The translations under genes and the position numbers were made by a program. From positions 611,956 through 675,955 of the forward strand of contig PDUO01000011.1 in NCBI GenBank assembly GCA_003008705.1: a stretch of 64,000 bases of DNA. Direction: 5' to 3'. The notes below the pieces were generated by a model. The model was given only the letters and a program-made list of their open reading frames with translations. It was not told the origin of the DNA and did not search any database. Source of the DNA: Pezicula radicicola. Taxonomy: Eukaryota; Ascomycota; Leotiomycetes; Helotiales; Dermateaceae. Shown here piece by piece: positions 10,624-21,702 of the stretch (the first letter of the stretch is position 1; every line of letters starts with the position of its first letter).

Positions 10624-12605
10624 GCAACCTCGCTACGGCATCTCGCTTACTTGCTTTGCCATATTGATTTGTGTCTTGGATCAACTCACGATCTTTACCG
10701 ACACAAGAAACTTGTTCCTCTACTATAACCATACGACATCTTCAATGGGCTCTGTCTCCACGACTGCTTTTGGTCTTCCATATGAATGGATGTCACGATT
10801 GGTTGTCCTCCACATCCAGAGAAAGTCACCTTAGGCTTTGTATTGTCTTCTTTGTTCTGTTCACGACTCGGTCTGCAGCTTCGTCCACCTACGATATTTT
10901 CCACCTGTTCTTATTCAACATTTTCTTCGGCAACTTATTCTACCATTACCGGTCATCCTACACTGAGGATTTCCGCTTCTTCGGTGCTTTGGACACATCA
11001 TGGTTACGTCTTTTGCAGTAAGGTTGATCTGGATTCGTTCTTGCAGCCTATCTGGCAGCTTACTATTCCCTTCTCGACTTATTACATTGCGACTTTAGTG
11101 TGGATGTATAATTGCCTCGGTTTTCTGTTCTCATATTAGATTGCCGTTTCTTTCAGTGGGGATTTGCGTTTGTACTGCAGCTTTACAGGTACTAATGTGG
11201 TAGAAGAAAGGTAGCTTTCACGCTTGGACTTTCTTCGTGCTTCTCTCTGTACACCAGCACAAAAGTTTTGTTATTTAGTCACCTAGAAAGAAATACATTG
11301 ACTTATTAAATAAATGGTTCGAGAAGCCCTGTGACTAACCAAATACTGGCTAGGTCAAGTGGTGTGTAATTTGAGCGAAGCACCCGACCTATACTGAGGA
11401 GATTATCATTCGTTTAACTCAAGAATGAGTTCCTCGGTTGAAGGATTTAGGCTCAAGTGGAGGGAGAATTACCTAGAATTAGTCCGTCACATATAATTGC
11501 CATAAGTCACTTGCTTGATTTAAGCGATTTAGCTTGAGCAATTGAGTTAGGTCGAATAACTCACCTAATATGGCGGGGAACTAAATTTGAGAATAGTTCA
11601 AACCCATGAAATTGACTAGTCATTTATCTCCATCTTAGCATAATGAGTAGAGATGGGGATTTTAAGGCTTTTGTGAGAATTATGAGTGAATTTACTTTAC
11701 ACAACCTACTACACAAGGTAGAATATGTTCGCTTGAGTGGTTTAGATTAAGGTCATGTTGATATACTTTGCACACAAATAAGAGAATTGATGCTGAAGAT
11801 TATATAGGTACGTTGAGAAATCGCTTGTGCTTTTGAATAGTTTAAAGTAGTTCTATTGATTGCATACAAAGTAGTTAATACGAATCTCTGCCTGAATTAG
11901 TGAAATTTGTGGCTTCTGTGGTTTGGATTTATATGATAAGTACTGACGTCTAGTTAAATTGAGTTGTAACCTATAGAAGAGTACCAGGGGTTCATCCGCA
12001 TTCTCACCCTAGAACTCAACAGTCGACAAGATGGGGTACTCGAGCCCCAAGGCACCATTATCCTCAACGAAAAGTTTTTTGAATTCAGACTCTTGAGTAG
12101 AGTGATGGATAGGATTAAGGGTGGAAGGGTAGATACTAATATTTTAGGATGTTATAGGGGAAGGATAGTTGTTATTGTTAACTTGGATGTTTGCCACGTG
12201 TAATGAGATCGCTTAACTTTTTGCAACTTTACCATTGCTAAAAACCTTAAAGTTAGTATAGTATAGAGTGGGCTAGGAGCTACCTACCTTGTCACCTGCC
12301 CAAGTCGATTATCTCGGATTGATCAAACCTAGTTGATCATACAGGTTTAACAGTGAGATGTTTGATGCTGTTAAATATGTATTATTTCATAATTCATCGT
12401 TTAGCAGACTATGATCCGCGTAGTCTATTGTCTGTGACTTCTGCACAGTTTCCAAAGGCTCTTTGCCTTGATGCCAGTGTCTCTAAGATCGCGTTGCCGA
12501 AATGTAAGCTACCGTCCATAAGATATGTCTTGGTAGATGGCCATTATACCCAGTTTCAATATGCAACCCTTCACATCACCCCCAATCCCCAACATCTGAT
12601 GTCCC
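10624..12605. other. Long gap: Pumilio 3' UTR region, then unassigned AT-rich DNA
   Basis: From 10624 to about 11280 the sequence is T-rich and non-repetitive, plausibly the trailer of the Pumilio mRNA. Forward frames of 116-174 codons there overlap each other and show no domain. From about 11280 to 12350 the DNA is AT-rich, lacks any long frame and repeatedly uses words such as ggtcaagtggt and cttgagtggttt, suggesting an old decayed repeat. The last 250 bases are the 3' flank of the Pex39-like gene. Confidence 0.45.
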
Positions 12606-13487
12606 TTAAGCATCTGGCACTTCCTGTTCGATATATTCATCCCTCCTATCCCCAAATGTGCCCTCGTTCTGCACTTCAGGCAAATCTTTCTCCCATGGCT
12701 TCCTGCGTTTTGTTGCCATTGGCTTCGTGGCTTGATCAGTTAGGAGGGTATCAGGTATCTCTCTAATACCAGGTACTGTTCCGCCTGATGTGATCAGTTT
12801 TACTATGTCACTGAATGACTGAGGATATGGTGCAGTATTTGATTCGGCAGTGTTCGGCGCGGAGGCAGGAGGAAGGTCCGCTTCGTGGTGTGAAGGGGTC
12901 GTATGTTTGACTTCGGTCTGAGGGTTGACTTGTTGATGGGTTGAAGAGCTCAACAAGTACGCTTTATAACCATCAAAATCGATGGGGGCTCCTTTGAGCT
13001 TCTTTCGGGAGAAATAGAAGCATTGGGCTCGCAGCGTCAATTCTTGGACTTGGGAAGGTGAACTTGTCTTTCCCAGAATTGCAGAGAGGCCGCCCTTTAT
13101 ATCAGTCAGCCTCCCTTCTTATGCTACCTTGCGCCTATATACCTGAAATTCCTTATCTTTCTTCCAGGGGTAGGATTCCAACTGCCTGAAGATATCAGTC
13201 TGATCGGTCTCTGCTGTAGATTGGTGAAGTTGTTGACTGTTGGAACTTTGAGGCTCTATTGGCTCTTCTACTCGCAAGTCTAGGTTCTGCAGCTGAGATA
13301 GATCGTCTTCCTCCGCCGTGAGTGAAGCTGGTGTGGTAGCATTCGAAGTTTTGTCTTTAAACATGACGTTAGCTCTGGTTACCCCAAGTTGAACATGCGA
13401 CGAACCCCGCACCAGCATACCTCCACCGTCAGAGAGCGTGTTTATTTCATCGTTGGTTGACGCAGTTTTAGTCCCCTGGGTAGCCAT
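12606..13487 (-). CDS. pex39: Pex39-like peroxisomal import factor with KPWE motif
   Basis: Two exons (13487-13143, 13094-12606) encode 277 residues, joined by a 48-nt intron that restores an uninterrupted SYPWKKDKEFQ-GGLSAILG segment. Conserved blocks are the PWxKDxEFQ region, LRAQCFYFSRK...IDFDGYKAY, SFSDIVKLITSG..VPGIREIPD and the basic RRKPWEKDL motif. The last two, an IPGIxxIP-type element followed by KPWE, characterise the family recently named Pex39 (yeast Yjr012c, human C6orf226), reported to assist PTS2-protein import into peroxisomes. The N-terminal third is Ser/Thr/Gln-rich and probably disordered. The assignment rests on motif recall without an alignment. The gene family itself is well conserved in filamentous ascomycetes. 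Confidence 0.72.
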
Positions 13488-14024
13488 TATGAAGTGGTGG
13501 TTGGCTGAATAAGGAAGGGATTTTTTGAAAAAGGGTGAATAAGCAAAATGTACAGAAGTGTAAGAATCAAGGGTTGTAGTTGCAGCAGCAAGGCTGAGTG
13601 AGGACTAAGAAGGTGTCTGGTGGACAAAAGAAGCGGCATTTCAAAACCACGAGGTTGGTGGGACAAAGCAGTTTTGTAATCAGAAAGTGAGTCTTTCTAG
13701 GATAATCTTTTGGAATACTTCAGGTTGAAGTCATCTTACTTTGAAGCTACAGTAAGTGAATCTGTAGGTGAATTTGGATGCCAGCCTCTTTACGGGTGCC
13801 GCTTTTTTATCAGCCGCTCCACGCTCCACGCTTCTCTTGCCTCAGGCGCAAGTCGCTAGTGAACACCCTAGCGCCATTTGACCTTTCTTACTACCTTACA
13901 CATACAAACATTTCCTCCACTCCCCCCAACCTCCTCTCTCTCTGCGCATTCAAACCCCTCCTACGATCTCGTTTCTGTTACCAATTCCGAGCTTGCTGTG
14001 AGCTGATCGCAGTCTCATACAACG
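13488..14024. promoter_or_regulatory. Divergent intergenic region between the Pex39-like gene and SCD6
   Basis: These 537 bases separate two head-to-head genes and should carry both promoters. The side near 14024 is a CT-rich leader (cctccactccccccaacctcc). I see no additional gene. Confidence 0.5.
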
Positions 14025-16061
14025 ATGTCCGAATTCATAGGGTCAGTTCGAAGACTGAGGTCCGAGGAGGGAGCTGAAAACTAACGCGCACTCTCATCGT
14101 ACAGATCAAGGATATCGCTGGTCTCGAAGGCCGACATTCGGTGCGTTTTACCCATCTAGCAATTGCTCGAGCGGCACTGACAGAAGCCAGATATGTTGGT
14201 ACACTGCATGAAATCAATTCCGAAAAGTCCACCGTTGCTCTCGAGAATGTCTCCTCGTTCGGTACAGAAGGACGAAAAGCCAGCGCTGGCCTCCCCGATG
14301 AAGAAGTAGCGCCTACGGATATTAACTACGACTACATTGTCTTTCGTGGCAGCGATGTCAAGGATTTGAGAATTGAGGAAGGTCCGGCTGTTGAGAAGAA
14401 GCCCCCACAAGTGCCAAATGATCCTGCGATCCTCGGAGTAAGTGCGCACATCTTGCTGCACATTGAAGCTTGAGCATGGCATCTGTGTACCATGGTCTCT
14501 CTACGTTTACATGACGAAATATTTCGGATGTTAAATCATACAATTCTCCGAGAGCGCAAAATCATGTGGAGATTTCCGTTGCCTTCCTTCTGATACTATG
14601 TACTTCTGTTAATGCATGCATTACACACAATCTAGAGTCAATTTACTGACATGTATTCCAATATAGAGCAGTTCTCGTCCTCAACAACCTCAAGCAGCGC
14701 CTCCTCGTCAAACTCCACAACAACAAGGTCCACCAGGTGGACCCCCCGGTGCCCCCCCAGCCGGTCCCCAAGGTCAGCAGCAGCAACAAGGCGCTCCACC
14801 ACCAGGAATGCCCCCATTTGCGCAATATCCCCCACCATTTTATCCACCTCCTCAGGGCTGGGGCCGTGGTGGTCCTCCTCCTGGTCCTCGATTCCCTGGC
14901 ATGCCCTATGGCGCTCCTCCTGGCTGGTACCCACCACCTGGCCAAGGATTTCCTCAACCTCCTGGGCCCTTCCCACCGTATGGCTATCCTCCACCAGGCC
15001 AACAATTTCAACCCGGTCAAGGACCTAAGCCAGCTCCAATTGGTCCCAGCGGAAATAAACAACAAGCTCCCGCAGTTGCTACACAAGCATCGGCAGATAA
15101 ACAAGTCGAGCCTAAGAGCTTGGCAAAACCTGCTGAACTGGCTGCTGCAGACGATAAATCAAAGCCAGCCGATGAGACTACTGTTAAAAATGGTGAAGTG
15201 GAGTCACCTCCCGCAACCCAGCCATCATCTTCACAAGGCACGGCAACAGCTGCCACAACCCGAGCTGCACCGACAGGCCCAAAGAATGGACGAGTCCAAC
15301 CTGCTCTGCCTTTACAAAATCCTGCAGTGTCAAAGGCGCCTCTTGAGACCAAGTCTGGCAGTATTACCCAGCCAGCCAACGCCCCAGTAAACCTGCGAGA
15401 TGCTACACAAGCCGCAACAGCCGCCGTTGCTGCTGCTATGGCGAAACTTCCAGCTGCTGGTGGACAGGCAAATGGAAATGCTGTAGATAACCTCACCAGG
15501 AAGGTCAATGAGATGAGAACAAATGACCAAACTATTCGTGCTCCTAGACAACCTGGCACGGGCGGTTTTAGAGGAGGACGTGGTCGTGGTGGGGCACGAG
15601 GTGAGACGCACAAGGTTGAGGTGCCAGCAACGGATTTTGATTTTGAATCCTCTAATGCAAAATTCAACAAAGAGGACCTTGTAAAGGAGGCGATCGCAGG
15701 ATCACCGCTAGGCAATACTCCTGCGGTTCCAGATGTGATCGAAGAGAAGCTGGATGTTCCAGTCGCTGGATACAACAAATCGACCTCTTTCTTTGATAAC
15801 ATTTCCAGTGAGAGTAAGGATCGTGCTGAGGCAGGCAATGGACGACCAGGAGGCCGAGAATGGAGAGGCGAAGAGCAGAAAAAGAATTTAGAAACGTTCG
15901 GTCAAGGAAGTGTTGACAATGGACATCGCGGAGGATATCGAGGACGAGGACGTGGTCGAGGTGGTAGAGGAAGGGGTTATAGCGGAAATGGACAGCCAGG
16001 ATACCGTGGCCGTGGGGGATACCGAGGCGGACGAAACGACACTGTATCGATTGAGCAGTAA
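14025..16061 (+). CDS. scd6: Scd6/LSm14-family translational repressor and P-body protein
   Basis: Four exons (14025-14041, 14105-14140, 14191-14437, 14667-16061) encode about 564 residues. Residues 1-85 form the LSm14 domain (MSEFIGSRISLVSKADIRY, then GTLHEINSEKSTVALENV and TEGRK, DYIVFRGSDVKDL). A long Pro/Gln/Gly-rich low-complexity stretch follows. Near the C-terminus come the FDF box (FDFESSNAKFNKED), the FFD box (YNKSTSFFDNISSE), the TFG-like box (RGEEQKKNLETFGQG) and an RGG tail. This is the full Scd6/RAP55/Tral architecture, which binds eIF4G and the Dhh1/DDX6 helicase and recruits mRNAs into P-bodies. Intron 3 (14438-14666) is long at 229 nt. The proline-rich part is longer than in yeast Scd6. 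Confidence 0.92.
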
Positions 16062-17605
16062 TTCTGTTGGTATCCATACTACGCCTAGAGTTACTGGGAA
16101 TGGGCTTGCCTTGCCTGTACAACTATCTCGGATGAAGACTTGCGACTACATCACTTTCCGGAGGTCAATTGCGATTTTATAGCTGAGACGCTTCCCAGCC
16201 GACTTAAATGGCTCCTTGCTGGGACTATTGTGTGTGTGCTTCTTTTTTTCCTTTTACGTTGTATCATCAAATTTCGCAACTTAAAACTGCTCGTCTCGGT
16301 CTCACCTAATGGTTTTCCTGGATCGTCATGGAATGGATATGCGAAAAAAAGAATTGTTTTTGCTTTGCTCTTTTTACGAATACCATGGTGTTGAAACCTA
16401 CCTACCTACTTTATGGAAACGGAGTTAGGTGAAGGCGGATATGACTGGCTGGCTATCTGGGGATGCGATATCTGGATGGATGGATGGCATTTGGAACTGG
16501 CGATGAAATATCTGGTTCTCATTATTGATGATGGATGAATGGATGCTGATGCTGATGTTGATTTGGGAATTAAAATGGGGAGAATGAGACTTGGTTGAGA
16601 TGCGTAGCTAGATATGGCAGCTTGCATTAAAAATGACAAACATGATCAAGCTATACCTTTGTCTTACATGGAGTGCATGATATTGCTGTTTCTCCCTACA
16701 TACCTACCTTATGCTGAACCTTGCAAAACTTCGTCATTGTAAAAACAAATTACTGTTCTGACGAGTTCATGAACTTGTTGGTAAACTTGTGAATTAGAAC
16801 TTAGAACGTCACGGGTGGAGTGCTGAGCTCACCTTGTTCAGCAAAGCTACTCGTTAAGTCACTCGGAGGATTCATGAAATTAAGCGGTTCATAGTTGGAG
16901 TAGGAGTTCTACTATCATTATTATATAGGCGATTTAGCATTGATATTGAGTTCCTACTTATGTGCTTCTTTCTAAAGTAAAGGCTAACTTTCAGAACACA
17001 GAAGTATCACACTAGCAATAGAAAAAAGCCGAGAGGTTCTCTCTCTTCCTCTCATTTACTATTGAAAGAGTGATTTTACCAAGTAGGAATGCATTTTGAA
17101 AATAATCTCCTAAAATGGCATCAATCTTACATTATTACCGGTAGGAAGCAGGCTCATCTTAGTAAATCACAAGGTAGGTACTTAGATACATACACTGATG
17201 AACCCATTGCAATGCCAAGATTCACCGGTGAATTCGTTCTCTATAATACATCTAGCTAAAGCTAGCACATTCCCTCATGATAAGTACTTCCCAGAACCCA
17301 ATGTTCAAAGCCTAAAAGCCCAGCGTAGTTCCAAAGCCCGAGTACTATCTTCCCAAGGTCGTAACAGTCATCAGATTCGTAAAGAAGAGAAGCAAAACAA
17401 AGTAAAAAGGCGGGCGTCATATCCGCACGTCGATGCTCTCATCTCAGCAAATAACCTAATCCATCCTGAAACGTGCCATTTTTCTCCCCTTCCTTGCTTT
17501 TCCCTTTTTAAAAGCTGTACCAAACATGACAAAGGTGACCCTATATCCCCAGAATGAATGTGCCTATCTCCATATATATCGCTCGGGGGCTCGTTCACTC
17601 GTTCT
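16062..17605. other. Convergent intergenic region between SCD6 and BYR4
   Basis: No gene is supported in 1.5 kb. The first 300 bases are T-rich and likely SCD6 trailer. Around 16470-16560 there are short GGATGGAT and GATGCTGAT simple repeats. The segment 16740-17150 is AT-rich and featureless. The last bases are the BYR4 3' flank. Confidence 0.5.
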
Positions 17606-20600
17606 TTACTGATCATTAACAACGTCACGGATACTCCACCGCCAAGCCTCACCCTCCATATCCCTTTGATTACCCACCCATCGCTCGCACTTCCTTCTCC
17701 ATCTTTCTTCTTCTTCTCGTTGCCTTCTCACAAACTCAGGCCCAACGTCGAATTCTTCGCCAACCAGCCAGTCATCTTTGAGTCCCTCGCTCTTACGGCC
17801 ACCGCCAACCTCAACATCGTCTTTCGTTGGTGAATCCTCCAGATCAGGCACGTCTTTGAAAACGTCCTCTTCGTCGTCCAAGGCATCAAATCCATCCATC
17901 GTGTCGCCTGCATCACTCTTGCTATTTGCTGATTGAGGCGCCATTTTCAACCAACACATGCGCTGGGGGTCGAATACCATGCCACCTACGACCTGGACAC
18001 CATGCGTAGAGTTGATGTTTGTTATCAAAGCAGGGCGAGGGGTGGTGTTTTCTTTCTCGCGAAACATGTGTGGTGGCATTGAAGCTGTTGATGGCGAGGA
18101 AGCTGGAGCGTCAAATGGACTGAGATCATTCTCGTTTCCTTCCCAACGAAAAGTTTGTGGGTTGTACCACATTCCCTTCACAGCTATAACAATCATGTTA
18201 GAATTCTCAGAATAAAAAGGGGGAGTAAGGATCATACATTTAGGGTTGTTTAGATTCCCAAGAGGCTTGATTAGTTGAGGCTTTTGTGGCGGGCCGCGGC
18301 TCTTCTTAGGCCTTACTGCTGGCTGGGTGTTGGAACTCAAACCAGTCTTCGCAGAGACTTGAGCCTTCCATTGATTCGTCAGAGTTGCGAGCGGAGCTCC
18401 TGCAGCAGAGGGAGCACGTTGTGACAGGACGTGCTCTCGTGCCATACGACTTGCTGTCGTGTCACGTGCAAAACGTGGCAGACTATCCTTCGCAGGAGAG
18501 TATGGTGTTAAAGGAGGTGCTGGTGATGCTGGTGATGGTACCCGCTCTGGTAGAATATTCTGGTGGATCATGTTCCGTAACAGAGATTTGGGTGCACCAC
18601 GAGCGATCGGTTGCTTGATGAACTTTTGCTCTGCATTTTGAGATGTGGGCAAATCATCAAAACCGTCTAACTCACAACCATCACCAAAGTGCCGCCGTCG
18701 AACCGGTTTGGTGATTTGTCGCTTCGCAGCGGCTTCTCGGGCCAATGTCTCTGCCGATTTGGGATTACGCCGGGGACTCGGCGATCTCATAGTTGACCTC
18801 GATACGGTTCGCGAGGATGGCCTATACTCGCTGCTATGGGTTGACGATTCGGAATCGTGCCGGCGGAAATGTCGTGATGTTTTTATGGCAATATGATGCG
18901 ACTGGGCATTTGATCCACCAGCAGGAAGGAAAGGGAGGGGGTTCTTTCGAGCATGAGACATGCTTGACTCAGCACCTGAGCGATCCCTCTCTACTGGAGT
19001 CTTGGGCCGAGACATGGAATTCGGTCTGCTTCCAGTATCTGTACGAGATGGAGGTCTTCCATAACGGGACCCTATTGGCTTCGCAGGAGAATCTGGGTAA
19101 GACTTCATGATCGGCATTGACCGCTTAAGCTTCAACAACTGTGCATTGGTCGTTGTGGGTTCATTGCGAAGAGTACCGGCTGATGACTTCGAGCCTAGCT
19201 CCCGTCGGCGAGGGGTTGATGGCGGAAGCGAGTGTATAGAGGATGGAGTAGTCGGCGTAGGGATGCTTGTTATTGAGGAATGAGATGAATGGCCGCCCAG
19301 CCTGGACTGTGATCTACGATTGCGACTGGAAATCGGGCCACCACTTTCAGAGACTGGTTCCAGAGAAGAGGGCACACGTTCATGAGCTCCTAGGGGGCGA
19401 GGTAGTCGTGAGTTCATAGCCGGACCGGGTTTGTTTGTGAAGGTCAACGAGACTGCCGTTTTTGGTCGAGTCGGGCTCGCCTGCCGCTGAGATTTGACTT
19501 TGATATTGCGATTCAATGTAAGCTTGCCAGAACTGAACACATCCCCGTCTCCAATCTCGAGACCAGACAGGAAGTCATCGTTAGGTGCTGGCGCTGCTTG
19601 CTTGGATGATTGTGGTTGGCTTGTTGGACGTTCAGGAGACTGGTCTTTCTGCTTTCTCTTGAGAATATCATCAAAGTGCAGTGGCCCAGTAGGAAGAACA
19701 AGACCATCAAGGCCTTCATCTTCACTCTCAATGGTCAACGAACTAGAGACATTAGAGACACTCGGACTGAGAGCTGAGATAGAAGAGCTCCTGTTCGATC
19801 TGCCTTCTCTCCTAGTTCCTCCAAACCTTGTGCCAAGGCTTCCTTCTCCCCATTCGTCGAATTCGTCCTGATTACTGACTGGAGTTTTCGGGATGTCTTT
19901 CCGAGAAGATAGTTTCAGGGGATCACCATTAGAAGGAAGTTGGAAATCCTTGTCGAAGTCATCATCGTCAACCTTTTGGGGAGTTGGAGGAGTGATGAGA
20001 GGAATTAATTTTGGCGCAGCACGACTCTTCACAACTTTGAGAGTATCTCCTCCGTCACCAAAGAAATCGTCATCCTCGTTCTCACGAAATCGTTCCAGAT
20101 TTGCTGAAGTCAACCTTGGAGGTTGAAGATCCGGATGCGGCTTCAAGTCGAATTTCGGAGCAGCTTGCAAAACCTTTGGCTTCGACGGGCTTGGCTGAAC
20201 GGAGCCAGGACCACTAACTTGTCGCAGGGTGTCGGGAAACTTCGAGGCGTCTTGGTTTTTAATCTTCAATCCACCTTCTCCTGGCAGCTCCAGGTCTCCA
20301 TCGTCCCAGTCATCTTGTATTATTTTCTTTATCTTTCTGCCGCCCAATCGCTTTATCGTCCCTCCTAATAAAGCTGATGACGGCACATTGTGTGGTATCG
20401 GTATACCGGCTCTCTTAGCATGTGCGATGGCATCTATGGTAGATCTCTCGTCGTCTCCGGGTAGGTGAACGTGCCTCTCTTCGTCGCCATGGTTCGAGTC
20501 GAAGTCAGATCGGATGGACATACGCGACGAGATCGAATCGCGATGATGTGAAGGCGCGGTTGTAGCTATTGACGCGCTTCGAAATGTGAAGTCGTCGCCG

Positions 20601-20683
20601 CCAATATCCAAGTCGTCGTCGTCCCAGTTCTCGATTTCGTCCTCCATGACTGCTTTGCGCGGCTTCAGAGTCAAGGCTTCCAT
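17606..20683 (-). CDS. byr4: Byr4/Bfa1-type GAP subunit controlling septation (SIN/MEN)
   Basis: The open frame is 1025 codons, and 18237-18184 within it is a likely 54-nt intron, giving about 1007 residues. Diagnostic blocks are the acidic N-terminus ENWDDDDLDIGG, the conserved TIKRLGGRKIKKIIQDDWDD element, and C-terminal KGMWYNPQTFRWEGNE and GGMVFDPQRMCWLKM. Family knowledge: Byr4 (Bfa1 in budding yeast) binds Cdc16/Bub2, together forming the GAP for the Spg1/Tem1 GTPase at spindle pole bodies and restraining the septation initiation network. The middle is a long Ser/Pro-rich disordered region with many potential kinase sites. The intron call rests on GTATGA donor, TTCTAAC branch and TATAG acceptor, and it removes residues that interrupt the conserved WYNP block. 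It is head to head with the XRCC4 gene. Confidence 0.9.
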   Translation of the reverse strand: MEALTLKPRKAVMEDEIENWDDDDLDIGGDDFTFRSASIATTAPSHHRDSISSRMSIRSDFDSNHGDEERHVHLPGDDERSTIDAIAHAKRAGIPIPHNVPSSALLGGTIKRLGGRKIKKIIQDDWDDGDLELPGEGGLKIKNQDASKFPDTLRQVSGPGSVQPSPSKPKVLQAAPKFDLKPHPDLQPPRLTSANLERFRENEDDDFFGDGGDTLKVVKSRAAPKLIPLITPPTPQKVDDDDFDKDFQLPSNGDPLKLSSRKDIPKTPVSNQDEFDEWGEGSLGTRFGGTRREGRSNRSSSISALSPSVSNVSSSLTIESEDEGLDGLVLPTGPLHFDDILKRKQKDQSPERPTSQPQSSKQAAPAPNDDFLSGLEIGDGDVFSSGKLTLNRNIKVKSQRQASPTRPKTAVSLTFTNKPGPAMNSRLPRPLGAHERVPSSLEPVSESGGPISSRNRRSQSRLGGHSSHSSITSIPTPTTPSSIHSLPPSTPRRRELGSKSSAGTLRNEPTTTNAQLLKLKRSMPIMKSYPDSPAKPIGSRYGRPPSRTDTGSRPNSMSRPKTPVERDRSGAESSMSHARKNPLPFLPAGGSNAQSHHIAIKTSRHFRRHDSESSTHSSEYRPSSRTVSRSTMRSPSPRRNPKSAETLAREAAAKRQITKPVRRRHFGDGCELDGFDDLPTSQNAEQKFIKQPIARGAPKSLLRNMIHQNILPERVPSPASPAPPLTPYSPAKDSLPRFARDTTASRMAREHVLSQRAPSAAGAPLATLTNQWKAQVSAKTGLSSNTQPAVRPKKSRGPPQKPQLIKPLGNLNNPKCMILTPPFYSENSNMIVIAVKGMWYNPQTFRWEGNENDLSPFDAPASSPSTASMPPHMFREKENTTPRPALITNINSTHGVQVVGGMVFDPQRMCWLKMAPQSANSKSDAGDTMDGFDALDDEEDVFKDVPDLEDSPTKDDVEVGGGRKSEGLKDDWLVGEEFDVGPEFVRRQREEEERWRRKCERWVGNQRDMEGEAWRWSIRDVVNDQ

Positions 20684-21702
20684 CTCGAAGGCTGCTCCTT
20701 CACAACAAAGAGAGCGGGGGTGCTTGTTTGAATATTAACACAACGCAAGAAGAATCCTCGAAAAGTTTGATTGCCAGAGTTTTGACAGGAATCCCAGGAA
20801 AAACTCTAATGGGTAAAGGGTATGCCGAGTCGCAAAACGCTCAAGATCGTAAATTCATGGTCAATATAGTCATCAGTTGTCGTAAATATCGTAATGTAAT
20901 GGTACAGGTTGGTTTTGTCGTAATTTGGTTACAGATAGGTTGCGCAGTCGCGGTGGTGGGCGAAAAGTCCGATTGTTAGTTGTTGTCCTCCTCTTCGCGT
21001 TGACTGCCCTCCCATGGCCCGATGGGCAGATTCACGGATTGATAGACGCTCAGTATGTCGAGATACTTTTGTTGCAGGACGAATAATTGTTTGGCCGATT
21101 GAATGGATCGTCGTTAGTCGTCGAGGGGGTGATTTCTTGCATGCGGGCCTGGAATCGTAAATCGATGAGGTTGGGTGTCGTTGAAGGATGGCTGGTGTGT
21201 GGGCCCACCTTTATTACATAAGCCACGGAAAGATTTCTGTTGCACAGGAAACGCGAGAAAGGCGCGCCAAAGCTCGGGGTTGAGAGTGACGGGAACTGGC
21301 TCTAGAGCCAAGTTACGCGACGGTGATCATACGACGGTGATCATACGCAACGTCAAAGATTTCAATTATCAGTGCCCTGATATCACATATCACCATCAGA
21401 GCGCAACATTCACTGCACCACAGGTCCACAGCACAGCGCACACACTCACGACACTACAGACAAACACCAGTAAACCTGTCATACTGGCTTATGGCGTACG
21501 GAGGTATTGCAGAAGCATGGATGTTCTAACTTCTACCTTTCGTCTTCCTTAATCTTTGCCAACTTGTTTCATCACGTCACAACGCTCTGCTGCTGCCCTG
21601 TGCGGCCTACAACCTAGCCCACGAACCAGCGTATCTCCGTACCAGCCCATTATTATTTCCTTTTTCCTTTCGCTTCAGGTCTCAAGGTCTCCATCCATCA
21701 TC
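20684..21702. promoter_or_regulatory. Shared 1-kb promoter region between BYR4 and XRCC4
   Basis: Two genes diverge from this region. No internal gene is supported. The XRCC4 side (about 21550-21700) is a pyrimidine-rich leader (tttcctttttcctttcgctt). A short direct repeat, cggtgatcatacg, occurs twice in tandem near 21320-21347. Confidence 0.5.

Noticed and set aside
10671..11139. Overlapping forward frames of about 116-117 codons after the Pumilio stop
   Set aside because: They overlap one another in different frames, have T-rich trailer composition and show no domain or splice continuity.
12353..12766. 137-codon forward frame
   Set aside because: It is antisense to the 3' end of the Pex39-like gene, whose coding motifs are clear.
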